DNA from: an uncultured Rhodanobacter sp.
GTDB taxonomy: Bacteria > Pseudomonadota > Gammaproteobacteria > Xanthomonadales > Rhodanobacteraceae
Assembly (NCBI GenBank): GCA_903827735.1
Contig: CAIKJM010000544.1
Span: 1 to 6,948 of the forward strand
Reading direction: 5' to 3'
DNA: 6,948 nucleotides
The notes beneath the pieces are model-generated. The model made no database searches. It saw only the letters and a program-made list of their open reading frames with translations, and was not told the DNA's origin. Numbering within the stretch: the first letter of the stretch is position 1; each line of letters begins with the position of its first letter. Positions 1 through 5,070 of the stretch are shown piece by piece. Both the position numbers and the translations under genes were made by a program.

Positions 1-376
1 GCTGCTGCTTGCCGACCAGGCGGCGTTCCTTCGAGGCACGGGTGGGCTTGGTCGCCAGACGCTTTTTCGGCGGTACCAGCACGTCGCGGATGATCTCGAC
101 CAGCCGCTCGCGCACGTCGTCGCGATTGCGGCCCTGATCGCGGAAACGCCGGCCCTGGATCACCAGCATACCTTCGCTGGTCAGGCGCCGATCGCGACGT
201 GCCAGCAGGCGCTCCCGTATCGCCTCCGGGAGGGACGGCGAGTGGACCACGTCGAAGCGCAGTTCGACCGCGCTCTCCGTGCGGTTCACATGCTGGCCGC
301 CCGGGCCGTCGGCGCGCAGAAAACGCTCGACCAACTCGGATTCCGGCACGCTGATGCTGTGGCTGACGATCAACAT
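1..376 (-). CDS. arfB: ArfB-type alternative ribosome-rescue factor / peptidyl-tRNA hydrolase (3' end cut by window edge)
   Basis: ArfB (YaeJ) enters the A site of ribosomes stalled without a stop codon and hydrolyses the peptidyl-tRNA. The minus-strand reading frame from ATG at 376 begins MLIVSHSISVPESELVERFL. It carries the release-factor-like catalytic GGQ at residues 26-28 within RADGPGGQHVNRTES, followed by the conserved block around LRFDV. The visible C-terminal part is rich in Lys and Arg and contains PTRASKERRL, the basic tail that in this family occupies the empty mRNA channel; this tail separates ArfB from RF1/RF2. About 125 codons are visible. E. coli ArfB has 140, so roughly 15 residues lie beyond the left edge. 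The start is 9 bp downstream of the truC stop with no strong Shine-Dalgarno, which suggests translation coupled to truC as the last visible gene of the operon. The identification is by recognised sequence similarity. Confidence 0.95.
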   Translation of the reverse strand, partial: MLIVSHSISVPESELVERFLRADGPGGQHVNRTESAVELRFDVVHSPSLPEAIRERLLARRDRRLTSEGMLVIQGRRFRDQGRNRDDVRERLVEIIRDVLVPPKKRLATKPTRASKERRLVGKQQ

Positions 377-385
377 GCGCGGAGT

Positions 386-1156
386 CTAGCTGGCGCGCGC
401 GGCGGCTGTCGTCGGCGGATCAGGCAGCGGGGTCACCGCCTCCGCCAGTTCATCATCAAGCGGCGGCAGCGACCAGCCGAAGCGCGCCAGCAGATCGCGG
501 TATTCGCGATCCAGCGCAGCGTCGATGACCATCGGCCGCCCATCCAGCGGATGCGCAAACTGCAGCCGTCGCGCATGCAGCAGCATGCGATGGCAGCTGA
601 AATACTGCTTGTACAAACGGTTGTGATCGCCCCGGCCGTGCTGACAGTCGCCGATGACCGGGTGGTGAATATGCGCCAGATGCTTGCGGATCTGGCGGAA
701 GCGACCCGTGAGTGGCTCAGCGTGCACCAGCGCATAGCGCTGCTGCGGATAGCGGCCCAGCGCGATCGGCACCTCGATCGTCGCCAGTCGTTGATACCGC
801 GTGCTGGCCTCGCGTCGCGGCCCGGTTTCGCGCGAACCCGGCAGCGCATAGTCGATTAGGCCTTCCTCAGGCTCCGGCCAGCCGCGCACCACGGCGAGGT
901 ACTGCTTGCGCACCGAGCGCCCCATGAACTGCTCGCCCAGCGCGGCGGCCATCTCGCTGGAGCGGGCGATCAACAGCACGCCGCTGGTGGCGCGATCGAG
1001 CCGGTGCGCAAGGTAGACCTTGCCACCGAGCTGCTCGCGCAGCAGGTCGATCAGAAACTCCTCGGCGTTGCCGACCATCTTCGATCGGTGCACCGCCAGA
1101 CCCGCCGGCTTGTTGACGGCGATCAGCGCGTCGTCCTGATACAGAATCTCGATCAT
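386..1156 (-). CDS. truC: tRNA pseudouridine(65) synthase TruC
   Basis: TruC isomerises uridine 65 in the acceptor/T-stem region of certain tRNAs to pseudouridine. The 256-residue product aligns by eye with E. coli TruC from its first residues (MIEILYQDDALIAVNKPAGL, then VHRS). It has the RluA-family catalytic motif HRLDRATSG at residues 51-59, with the nucleophilic aspartate at residue 54. Further family landmarks are the LATIEVPIALGRYPQQRYALV block (about 124-144), LTGRFRQIRKHLAHIHHPVIGD (149-170) and RMLLHARRLQF (190-200). The length is close to the usual ~260, and no S4 domain is present, as expected for TruC. The last ~25 residues are a low-complexity Pro/Ala/Thr tail that is probably not conserved. 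The ATG lies 9 bp after the ubiB stop, and the next gene, arfB, follows 9 bp after this stop, so it sits mid-operon. Confidence 0.95.
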   Translation of the reverse strand: MIEILYQDDALIAVNKPAGLAVHRSKMVGNAEEFLIDLLREQLGGKVYLAHRLDRATSGVLLIARSSEMAAALGEQFMGRSVRKQYLAVVRGWPEPEEGLIDYALPGSRETGPRREASTRYQRLATIEVPIALGRYPQQRYALVHAEPLTGRFRQIRKHLAHIHHPVIGDCQHGRGDHNRLYKQYFSCHRMLLHARRLQFAHPLDGRPMVIDAALDREYRDLLARFGWSLPPLDDELAEAVTPLPDPPTTAAARAS

Positions 1157-1165
1157 CGACGCCGC

Positions 1166-2815
1166 TCAGCGCGAGCGCGGCCAGCTAACGGCGAACGCCA
1201 GCAGGCCGGCGATGCTTTCGAGAATCGGCGGCAGAGCGCCATGCTGCGGCGCCAGCGTCCACAGCAGCGCTGCGCTGATCATCAGCGAGCTGCCGAGCAG
1301 ACTGCAGACGATGAGCCGCTGCTGCTGGCGGGCGCTGTCCTGCTGCAGCTTCAGCCACAGTGGATCGGGCACGCTGCGCTGTTCGCCGCGACCGAGCTGG
1401 CGCAGCGCGTCGCGCACCAGCTCGGGAAACTGCGGGGCGTCGTGCAGCCACATCGGCAGGCGCTTGCGCACCTCGCGCAGCGTGCGCAGCGGACTGTAGC
1501 GTTCGCGCAGGATGCGCTTGAGCACCGGATGCGCCACCGCCCAGATGTCGATGTCCGGATCGAGCATGCGGCCGACGCCTTCGATATTCAGCAGGGTCTT
1601 CTGCAGCAGGATCAGCTGCGGCTGCAGCGTCAGCTCGAAGCGCTGAGCGGTGCGGAAAAGCTTGATCACCAGATCGGCGAGTGAAATCTGCGACAGCGGC
1701 CGGGTGAAGTAGGGCTCGCACACCGTGCGAATGGCGGCCTCCAGTTCATCGATGCGCAAATGTGCCGGCATCCAGCCTGCTTCCACGTGCAGCTGCGCGA
1801 TGCGCGCGTAATCACGCTCGAACAGCGCGATGAAATTCTGCGCCAGAAAATACTGGTCGGTTTCCGGCAGCGATCCCATGATGCCGAAGTCGAGCGCGAT
1901 GAAGCGCGGCTCCTCCAGTCGCGACGGGTCGACCCAGATATTGCCCGGGTGCGCGTCGGCGTGAAAAAAATTGTCGCGAAACACCTGCTCGTAAAACACC
2001 CGCACACCCTTGACCGCCAGCTTCTTGCGATCGAGGCCGGCGGCATCGATGGCCGCGACATCGTCGGTGCTGATGCCGTAGACGCGTTCCAGCGTCAACA
2101 CGCGTTCGGCCGTCAGATCCCAGTGCACGGTCGGCACATACAGATCCATGCCACTGGCGAAATTGCGCTTGAGCAGGCTGGCGCTGGCGCCTTCGCGCTG
2201 CAGGTCGAGCTCGTTCTCGAGCATCTTTTCGACTTCGGCCACCACTTCCAGCGGGCGTATCTTGTCGGCCTTCGGATGCCAGCGCTGCGCCAGCTCGGCC
2301 AGCGAATGCAGCAGGCGTACGTCGCGCGCGATCCGCTGATCGATGCCCGGCCGCAGCACCTTGACCACCACCTGGCTGCCATCGTGCAGCGCGGCTGCAT
2401 GCACCTGGGCGATGGAGGCCGAGGCCAGCGGCGTTTCATCGAAATGGCCGTATAGAAGGCCAATCGGCGACTTGAGTTCACGCTCGACGATGGCGCGCGC
2501 CTCGCTGCCCGGAAACGGCTCGACCTGATCCTGCAGCAGCGACAGCTCGTCGGCGATGTCCGCTGGAATCAGGTCACGTCGCGTCGACAGCACCTGGCCG
2601 GCCTTGACGAAGATCGGCCCCAGCTCGGTCATCGCCAGCCGCAGGCGTTCGCCGCGCGACAGCGGGCCCACGTCCACGCGCGGTTTGGCGGCCAGCGGGC
2701 GGAAGAATTTCAGCGGATTGACGCCCTTTTCCTCGCCGACCATTTCGTCGACGCGGTACGCCAGCAAGATCGAGATGACCCGCAGCAGGCCCGGCACCAC
2801 GCGTAGCGGCATCAT
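1166..2815 (-). CDS. ubiB: UbiB, atypical-kinase-family protein required for ubiquinone biosynthesis
   Basis: UbiB belongs to the ABC1/ADCK/COQ8 family of atypical kinase-like ATPases and is needed for coenzyme Q synthesis at the inner membrane, probably by helping lipid intermediates reach the Ubi enzymes. The 549-residue product matches the E. coli length (546). Visible family signatures are the N-terminal KxGQ motif (KAGQVLSTRRDLIP, 71-84), the Ala-rich loop that replaces a normal P-loop (ASASIAQVHAA, 131-141), the candidate ATP-binding lysine in VVVKVLRPG (K152), an ExD motif (E202, D204), the catalytic loop HADAHPGN (285-292) and DFG (309-311). Two hydrophobic C-terminal segments (about 500-520 and 529-545) are the membrane anchors typical of bacterial UbiB. 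Its start overlaps the ubiJ stop by 4 bp (ATGA), which indicates translational coupling. All key residues appear intact. Confidence 0.97.
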   Translation of the reverse strand: MMPLRVVPGLLRVISILLAYRVDEMVGEEKGVNPLKFFRPLAAKPRVDVGPLSRGERLRLAMTELGPIFVKAGQVLSTRRDLIPADIADELSLLQDQVEPFPGSEARAIVERELKSPIGLLYGHFDETPLASASIAQVHAAALHDGSQVVVKVLRPGIDQRIARDVRLLHSLAELAQRWHPKADKIRPLEVVAEVEKMLENELDLQREGASASLLKRNFASGMDLYVPTVHWDLTAERVLTLERVYGISTDDVAAIDAAGLDRKKLAVKGVRVFYEQVFRDNFFHADAHPGNIWVDPSRLEEPRFIALDFGIMGSLPETDQYFLAQNFIALFERDYARIAQLHVEAGWMPAHLRIDELEAAIRTVCEPYFTRPLSQISLADLVIKLFRTAQRFELTLQPQLILLQKTLLNIEGVGRMLDPDIDIWAVAHPVLKRILRERYSPLRTLREVRKRLPMWLHDAPQFPELVRDALRQLGRGEQRSVPDPLWLKLQQDSARQQQRLIVCSLLGSSLMISAALLWTLAPQHGALPPILESIAGLLAFAVSWPRSR

Positions 2816-3471
2816 GCGGCGCTGCCCTGCAGGCGGCGAACCAGCCGCTGCACGCGCGATTCCAGCCGCTCGCTGCGCTCGCGCAGCGTATCCACGCCGT
2901 CGAGAAAGCTTTCGACTTCGCCCGGCGCCAGCGCGAGACGCGACTCCTCGCGCAGCCAGTCGGCGCTGTCTTCGGTCAGATGGGTTGCGGTTTCCTTCGC
3001 ATGACTGAGCGCCTTGCGTACGGCCTTGGCGATGGGCACGCCGAGCACGTCGCCAAAGGTGCGTGCGAAGGCCTCTTCGAAATCGGGCGCGAAGGTCGTG
3101 GCCAGCTTTTCCAGCCGCCGCGCCAGTTCGGCGTCACCGGCAATGTTGACCTTGCCCGGCGAAATGCCGTCGCCGTCGCGTTTGAACAGCATCGCCAGCA
3201 GGCTGCCCGGCGTGGCGGCCACGCGCAGCTGGCTGCCTGAAGCGTTTTCGTCGGGTGGGCCGACTTTCAGTCGCCCGTCTTCCACGGTGATGGCCAGCGC
3301 GATTTCCGGCCCGCGCAGATGCAGCAGTACGCGCCGCCCGTTCAATGCGATCAGCCGCTGCTGGGTATCGGGATCCAGCGACAGCGTTTGGTTCAGCGCG
3401 GTTTCCAAGGCGCGGCCGGCGAGTCGGCGCAGCGGCTGCGGCAGCCAGGAGTTGGGAGTGGCGTTGGTCAT
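2812..3471 (-). CDS. ubiJ: UbiJ, SCP2-domain accessory factor of ubiquinone biosynthesis
   Basis: UbiJ is a soluble lipid-binding accessory protein that, with UbiK, organises the cytosolic Ubi complex which hydroxylates and methylates ubiquinone precursors. The 219-residue product (E. coli about 201) has the expected layout. Residues ~20-120 form an SCP2-like domain, recognisable from ALNQTLSLDPDTQQRLIALNGRRVLLHLRGPEIALAITVEDGRL, then LRVAATPGSLLAMLF and the VNIAGDAELARRLEKL block. A middle segment, FEEAFARTFGDVLGVPIAKAV, is also characteristic. The C-terminus (about 186-215) is a charged predicted coiled coil, the part known to contact UbiK. The gene lies directly before ubiB with a 4-bp overlap, an arrangement conserved in gammaproteobacteria. 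The upstream partner in E. coli is ubiE; here it is trmL, ending 27 bp away. A TACAAT hexamer sits 6 nt before the ATG. Confidence 0.93.
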   Translation of the reverse strand: MTNATPNSWLPQPLRRLAGRALETALNQTLSLDPDTQQRLIALNGRRVLLHLRGPEIALAITVEDGRLKVGPPDENASGSQLRVAATPGSLLAMLFKRDGDGISPGKVNIAGDAELARRLEKLATTFAPDFEEAFARTFGDVLGVPIAKAVRKALSHAKETATHLTEDSADWLREESRLALAPGEVESFLDGVDTLRERSERLESRVQRLVRRLQGSAA

Positions 3472-3477
3472 CCGGCG

Positions 3478-3483
3478 ATTGTA
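3478..3483 (-). promoter_or_regulatory. candidate -10 hexamer (TACAAT) just before ubiJ
   Basis: On the minus strand TACAAT is followed by CGCCGG and the ubiJ ATG, the same 6-nt spacing as the hexamer before trmL. It matches the -10 consensus at 5 of 6 positions. TTGACG, a -35-like hexamer, lies at 3497-3502 across the end of trmL, but the spacer is only 13 bp, shorter than sigma-70 normally tolerates. It could be an internal promoter giving a leaderless ubiJ-ubiB transcript, or chance. Confidence 0.25.
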
Positions 3484-3498
3484 GCCGGCATGCCTGCG

Positions 3499-3969
3499 TC
3501 AAACCTGCGCGGCACCCGCGAAGCTGAGCTGACGCCAGGCTTCGTAGACGGCAATGGCCACGGTGTTGGACAGGTTGAGGCTGCGGCTATCGGGGCGCAT
3601 CGGCAGGCGCAGACGTCGTTCGGCGGGAATCGCTTCACGCACCTCAGCCGGCAGGCCGGCGGTTTCGCAGCCGAACAGCAGCGCATCGCCTGCGGCAAAA
3701 CGCGCGTCCATGTGGGCGACCGTGCCCTTGGTGGTGAAGGCAAACACGCGTGGCTGGCCGATGGACTCAAGGCAAGTAGCGAGGTCGTCATGCACCTTGA
3801 GGCTGGCGTACTCGTGATAGTCGAGCCCGGCGCGGCGCAGGCGCGCGTCGTCCAGTTCGAAGCCCAGCGGTCGGATCAGATGCAGCTTGGCGCCGGTATT
3901 CGCGCACAGGCGAATCACGTTGCCGGTGTTCGGCGGAATCTCGGGACGGAAGAGGATGACGTGCAGCAT
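3499..3969 (-). CDS. trmL: tRNA (cytidine/uridine-34 2'-O)-methyltransferase TrmL
   Basis: TrmL (YibK) is a SPOUT-class methyltransferase that uses S-adenosylmethionine to 2'-O-methylate the wobble base 34 of certain leucine tRNAs. The start is set at ATG 3969, giving 156 residues against 157 in E. coli. From there the protein begins MLHVILFRPEIPPNTGNVIR, matching the family N-terminus exactly; an in-frame start at 4050 would add 27 residues with no family counterpart. SPOUT motifs visible are NTGNVIRLCANTG (14-26), DDARLRRAGLDYHEY (40-54), FGCETAGLP (99-107, knot loop) and PDSRSLNLSNTVAIAVYEAWRQ (126-147). The knot-loop position after FG, Pro in E. coli, is Cys here. It lies 55 bp downstream of the small gene at 4025-4228 and is the first recognised gene of the ubi/tru/arf block. 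Confidence 0.95.
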   Translation of the reverse strand: MLHVILFRPEIPPNTGNVIRLCANTGAKLHLIRPLGFELDDARLRRAGLDYHEYASLKVHDDLATCLESIGQPRVFAFTTKGTVAHMDARFAAGDALLFGCETAGLPAEVREAIPAERRLRLPMRPDSRSLNLSNTVAIAVYEAWRQLSFAGAAQV

Positions 3970-3975
3970 CCGCCC

Positions 3976-3981
3976 ATTATC
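3976..3981 (-). promoter_or_regulatory. candidate -10 hexamer (GATAAT) just before trmL
   Basis: On the minus strand GATAAT is followed by GGGCGG and then the trmL ATG. The hexamer matches the sigma-70 -10 consensus at 5 of 6 positions. Its spacing would place the transcription start at or next to the A of the ATG, giving a leaderless or near-leaderless mRNA. No convincing -35 element is visible 16-18 bp upstream, and no strong Shine-Dalgarno precedes the ATG. This is a candidate only. Confidence 0.35.
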
Positions 3982-4024
3982 GCTCAGCGCGGCGCGTATC
4001 GCGGCTGGGCAGCATCGGAAAGAC

Positions 4025-4228
4025 TCAACCGTGCACTGCGGGGCACACAACGCCGTCGGGCTTCATCGCGCACGTGGTGGGTGCCGCCAGCAGGGCGCTG
4101 GCCACTCGATTGCCGTTGGCGTGCTGCAAACTCTGCGGGCGGGCATTCAACATGGCACCCATGATCAGCGCGCACACGGCGAAGCAGGCAACGAACAGGC
4201 CGCGAAGCATAAAGGTTTCGAATTTCAT
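4025..4228 (-). CDS. small hypothetical membrane or exported protein, 67 residues
   Basis: I do not recognise this gene. It encodes 67 residues beginning MKFETFMLRGLFVACFAVCALIMGAML. A short charged N-terminus is followed by one strongly hydrophobic stretch (about 8-27), consistent with a single membrane anchor or a signal peptide. The remainder is short and polar, with two cysteines (in TTCAMKPDGVVCPAVHG) that could pair outside the cytoplasm. The cysteines inside the hydrophobic stretch do not form a convincing lipobox. Support for a real gene comes from a good Shine-Dalgarno (GGAG, complement of 4236-4239) placed 7 nt before the ATG, better than those of the downstream enzymes, and from an AT-rich promoter-like region behind it. 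It is on the same strand as trmL, 55 bp upstream, so it may be the first gene of that operon or a separate unit. Function unknown. Confidence 0.6.
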   Translation of the reverse strand: MKFETFMLRGLFVACFAVCALIMGAMLNARPQSLQHANGNRVASALLAAPTTCAMKPDGVVCPAVHG

Positions 4229-4235
4229 GGCGTTT

Positions 4236-4239
4236 CTCC
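4236..4239 (-). promoter_or_regulatory. Shine-Dalgarno of the small gene at 4025-4228
   Basis: The minus strand reads TGGAGAAACGCCATG. GGAG lies 7 nt before the start codon, and this spacing is the main reason for accepting the small reading frame as translated. Confidence 0.6.
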
Positions 4240-4242
4240 ATT

Positions 4243-4258
4243 GAGGTGGAATTACCTC
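4243..4258 (-). repeat. short inverted repeat in the leader of the small gene
   Basis: GAGGT and ACCTC form 5-bp arms around a 6-nt loop, directly upstream of the Shine-Dalgarno of the small gene. On the minus strand the first arm (GAGGT) looks like a second ribosome-binding sequence, and the second arm (CACCTC) resembles the 16S anti-Shine-Dalgarno, so the hairpin could influence ribosome loading. The arms are short and may be fortuitous. Confidence 0.35.
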
Positions 4259-4357
4259 TTGTCACTGGGTGTTTGCAATCGCTATGCCAAGCGCTTTTTT
4301 GCCATGTAAACAAATGATATTCATAGATTTATTTGGCCGACCAGCTGATCTATGGAT

Positions 4358-4390
4358 TGTCCGCGGACGGTTGCCCGCGGTCAGCGGACA
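4358..4390. repeat. inverted repeat TGTCCGC / GCGGACA
   Basis: Perfect 7-bp arms at 4358-4364 and 4384-4390 are separated by 19 bp that itself contains GC-rich self-complementary sequence (CCGCGG, CCCGCGG). No T-run follows on either strand, so it does not look like an intrinsic terminator. It could be an operator or a structured RNA element. Confidence 0.4.
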
Positions 4391-4391
4391 G

Positions 4392-4427
4392 GTGGACAGT
4401 GCGCGTAGCGCCGAATTCGCAGTCCAC
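4392..4427. repeat. imperfect hairpin GTGGAC-ag-TGCG / CGCA-GTCCAC
   Basis: The arms GTGGAC (4392-4397) and TGCG (4400-4403) pair with CGCA (4418-4421) and GTCCAC (4422-4427), leaving a 2-nt bulge and a 14-nt loop: ten base pairs in all. It follows the preceding inverted repeat almost directly. Pairing is seen in the sequence; any role is unknown. Confidence 0.4.
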
Positions 4428-4463
4428 TCCGCGGAGCGCGCCCTTGGGGCTGATCAGCGGATG

Positions 4464-4473
4464 CCACCGGTGG
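4464..4473. repeat. 10-bp perfect palindrome CCACCGGTGG
   Basis: A contiguous self-complementary decamer in the GC-rich half of the intergenic region, about 120 bp before the lipoprotein start. It could be a dimeric regulator site, but short GC-rich palindromes also arise by chance. Confidence 0.3.
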
Positions 4474-4583
4474 TTTCGCAGCGTGAGCGACGGCGGCGGC
4501 GAATTGCGGACGCCACCCCCGCCTCGCGTTAGGATGTGGGGATGCCGGGTTGGAGTCGGTACCTTCTTTCAAGTCACTGCTGC

Positions 4584-4587
4584 GGAG
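4584..4587 (+). promoter_or_regulatory. Shine-Dalgarno fixing the lipoprotein start
   Basis: GGAG sits 6 nt before ATG 4594. Together with the signal peptide and lipobox that begin there, it rules out the longer in-frame start at 4333. Confidence 0.65.
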
Positions 4588-4593
4588 TCGTCC

Positions 4594-5001
4594 ATGCGCA
4601 AGACCCTGTTGTTGCTCGTTCCGGTACTGCTGAGCGCCTGCACCTACGGCATCACGCTGGATGATGCGGCCAAGAACGTGCGTACGGCGTGGGGTGGCGA
4701 TGTGTCGGGTTGCCGCGATATGGGCAAGGTCACCGTGTCCGTGCAGGATCACATCGGCCCCGTAGATCGCAACAACATCACCGTACGCGACGAGCTGGAA
4801 GTGCTGGCGCGCAATCAGGCGGCCGAGCTGCACGCCGACACCATCAAACCGCTGGCCGACCCGACCGATGGATCGCAGCCGTGGGGCGCCTACCAGTGCG
4901 GTTCGCGGCCGATCAATCCGCAAGCGCGTCAGCCGGCGGCGCCGAGCAACGCCCCTTCGCCGGCCGGTAACGCGCAGACCTTTCCGGTCCACGGCGGCTG
5001 A
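4594..5001 (+). CDS. small outer-envelope lipoprotein, DUF4156-like
   Basis: The 135-residue product starts MRKTLLLLVPVLLSAC: a basic N-terminus, a hydrophobic core, and an LSAC lipobox with the lipidated cysteine at residue 16. Signal peptidase II processing is therefore expected. The mature part has the pattern of the DUF4156 family: a Cys (in DVSGCRDMGKVTVSV), a Gly-x-Val strand, a helix of the type RDELEVLARNQAAELHADTI, and a terminal AYQCG cysteine. In this family the two cysteines probably form a disulfide. The last ~30 residues are a Pro/Ala/Ser/Asn-rich tail and are likely disordered. The family assignment rests on pattern recognition and is less sure than the lipoprotein call; no precise function is known for the family. 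pssA begins 69 bp downstream on the same strand with no obvious terminator, so co-transcription is plausible. Confidence 0.85.
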   Translation: MRKTLLLLVPVLLSACTYGITLDDAAKNVRTAWGGDVSGCRDMGKVTVSVQDHIGPVDRNNITVRDELEVLARNQAAELHADTIKPLADPTDGSQPWGAYQCGSRPINPQARQPAAPSNAPSPAGNAQTFPVHGG

Positions 5002-5070
5002 AGCGCTTGGTCGTATCGCCATGGGTAGACGCTGCTGCGAGCCGCGCCGTTAAGGGTGGCGCGGGCGTCC

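Larger units (their letters stand above)
4229..4593. promoter_or_regulatory. divergent intergenic region between the small peptide gene and the lipoprotein gene
   Basis: About 365 bp without a credible gene, lying between diverging transcripts, so it should hold promoters for both directions. The part from ~4271 to 4335 is clearly more AT-rich than the rest of the window. It contains TTTACA on the minus strand (4305-4310), a possible -35 for the small gene with only a poor -10 (CATAGC, 4281-4286, 18-bp spacer), and TTGCCA on the plus strand (4299-4304). A small palindrome, ATGATATTCAT (4314-4324), is operator-like. From ~4355 to 4475 the DNA is GC-rich with several inverted repeats. Near the lipoprotein, TAGGAT at 4530-4535 is a weak -10 candidate. 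No promoter here is strong enough to call firmly. Confidence 0.5.

Noticed and set aside
242..859. A 205-residue plus-strand open frame opposite arfB and truC
   Set aside because: Lies antisense to the GGQ region of ArfB and to TruC; Gln/Arg-rich shadow composition.
1760..2455. A 231-residue plus-strand open frame opposite ubiB
   Set aside because: Antisense shadow of ubiB with the same His/Gln/Arg-rich composition, no Shine-Dalgarno and no recognisable domain.
3985..4007. Possible terminator hairpin between the small gene and trmL (CAGC..CGCG-tat-CGCG..GCTG)
   Set aside because: The pairing needs a 4-nt bulge, has a 3-nt loop and is not followed by a T-run on the minus strand, so it is not convincing as an intrinsic terminator.
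3970..4050. Upstream start for trmL at 4050
   Set aside because: Would add 27 residues absent from the family; MLHVILFRPEIPPNTGN at 3969 coincides with the known N-terminus.
3319..4164. A 281-residue plus-strand open frame across ubiJ, trmL and the small gene
   Set aside because: It runs antisense to two confidently identified genes and has no family features.
4333..4593. In-frame N-terminal extension of the lipoprotein to 4333
   Set aside because: The extension is Arg/Pro/Gly-rich with no family likeness and would bury the signal peptide and lipobox; the Shine-Dalgarno supports ATG 4594.
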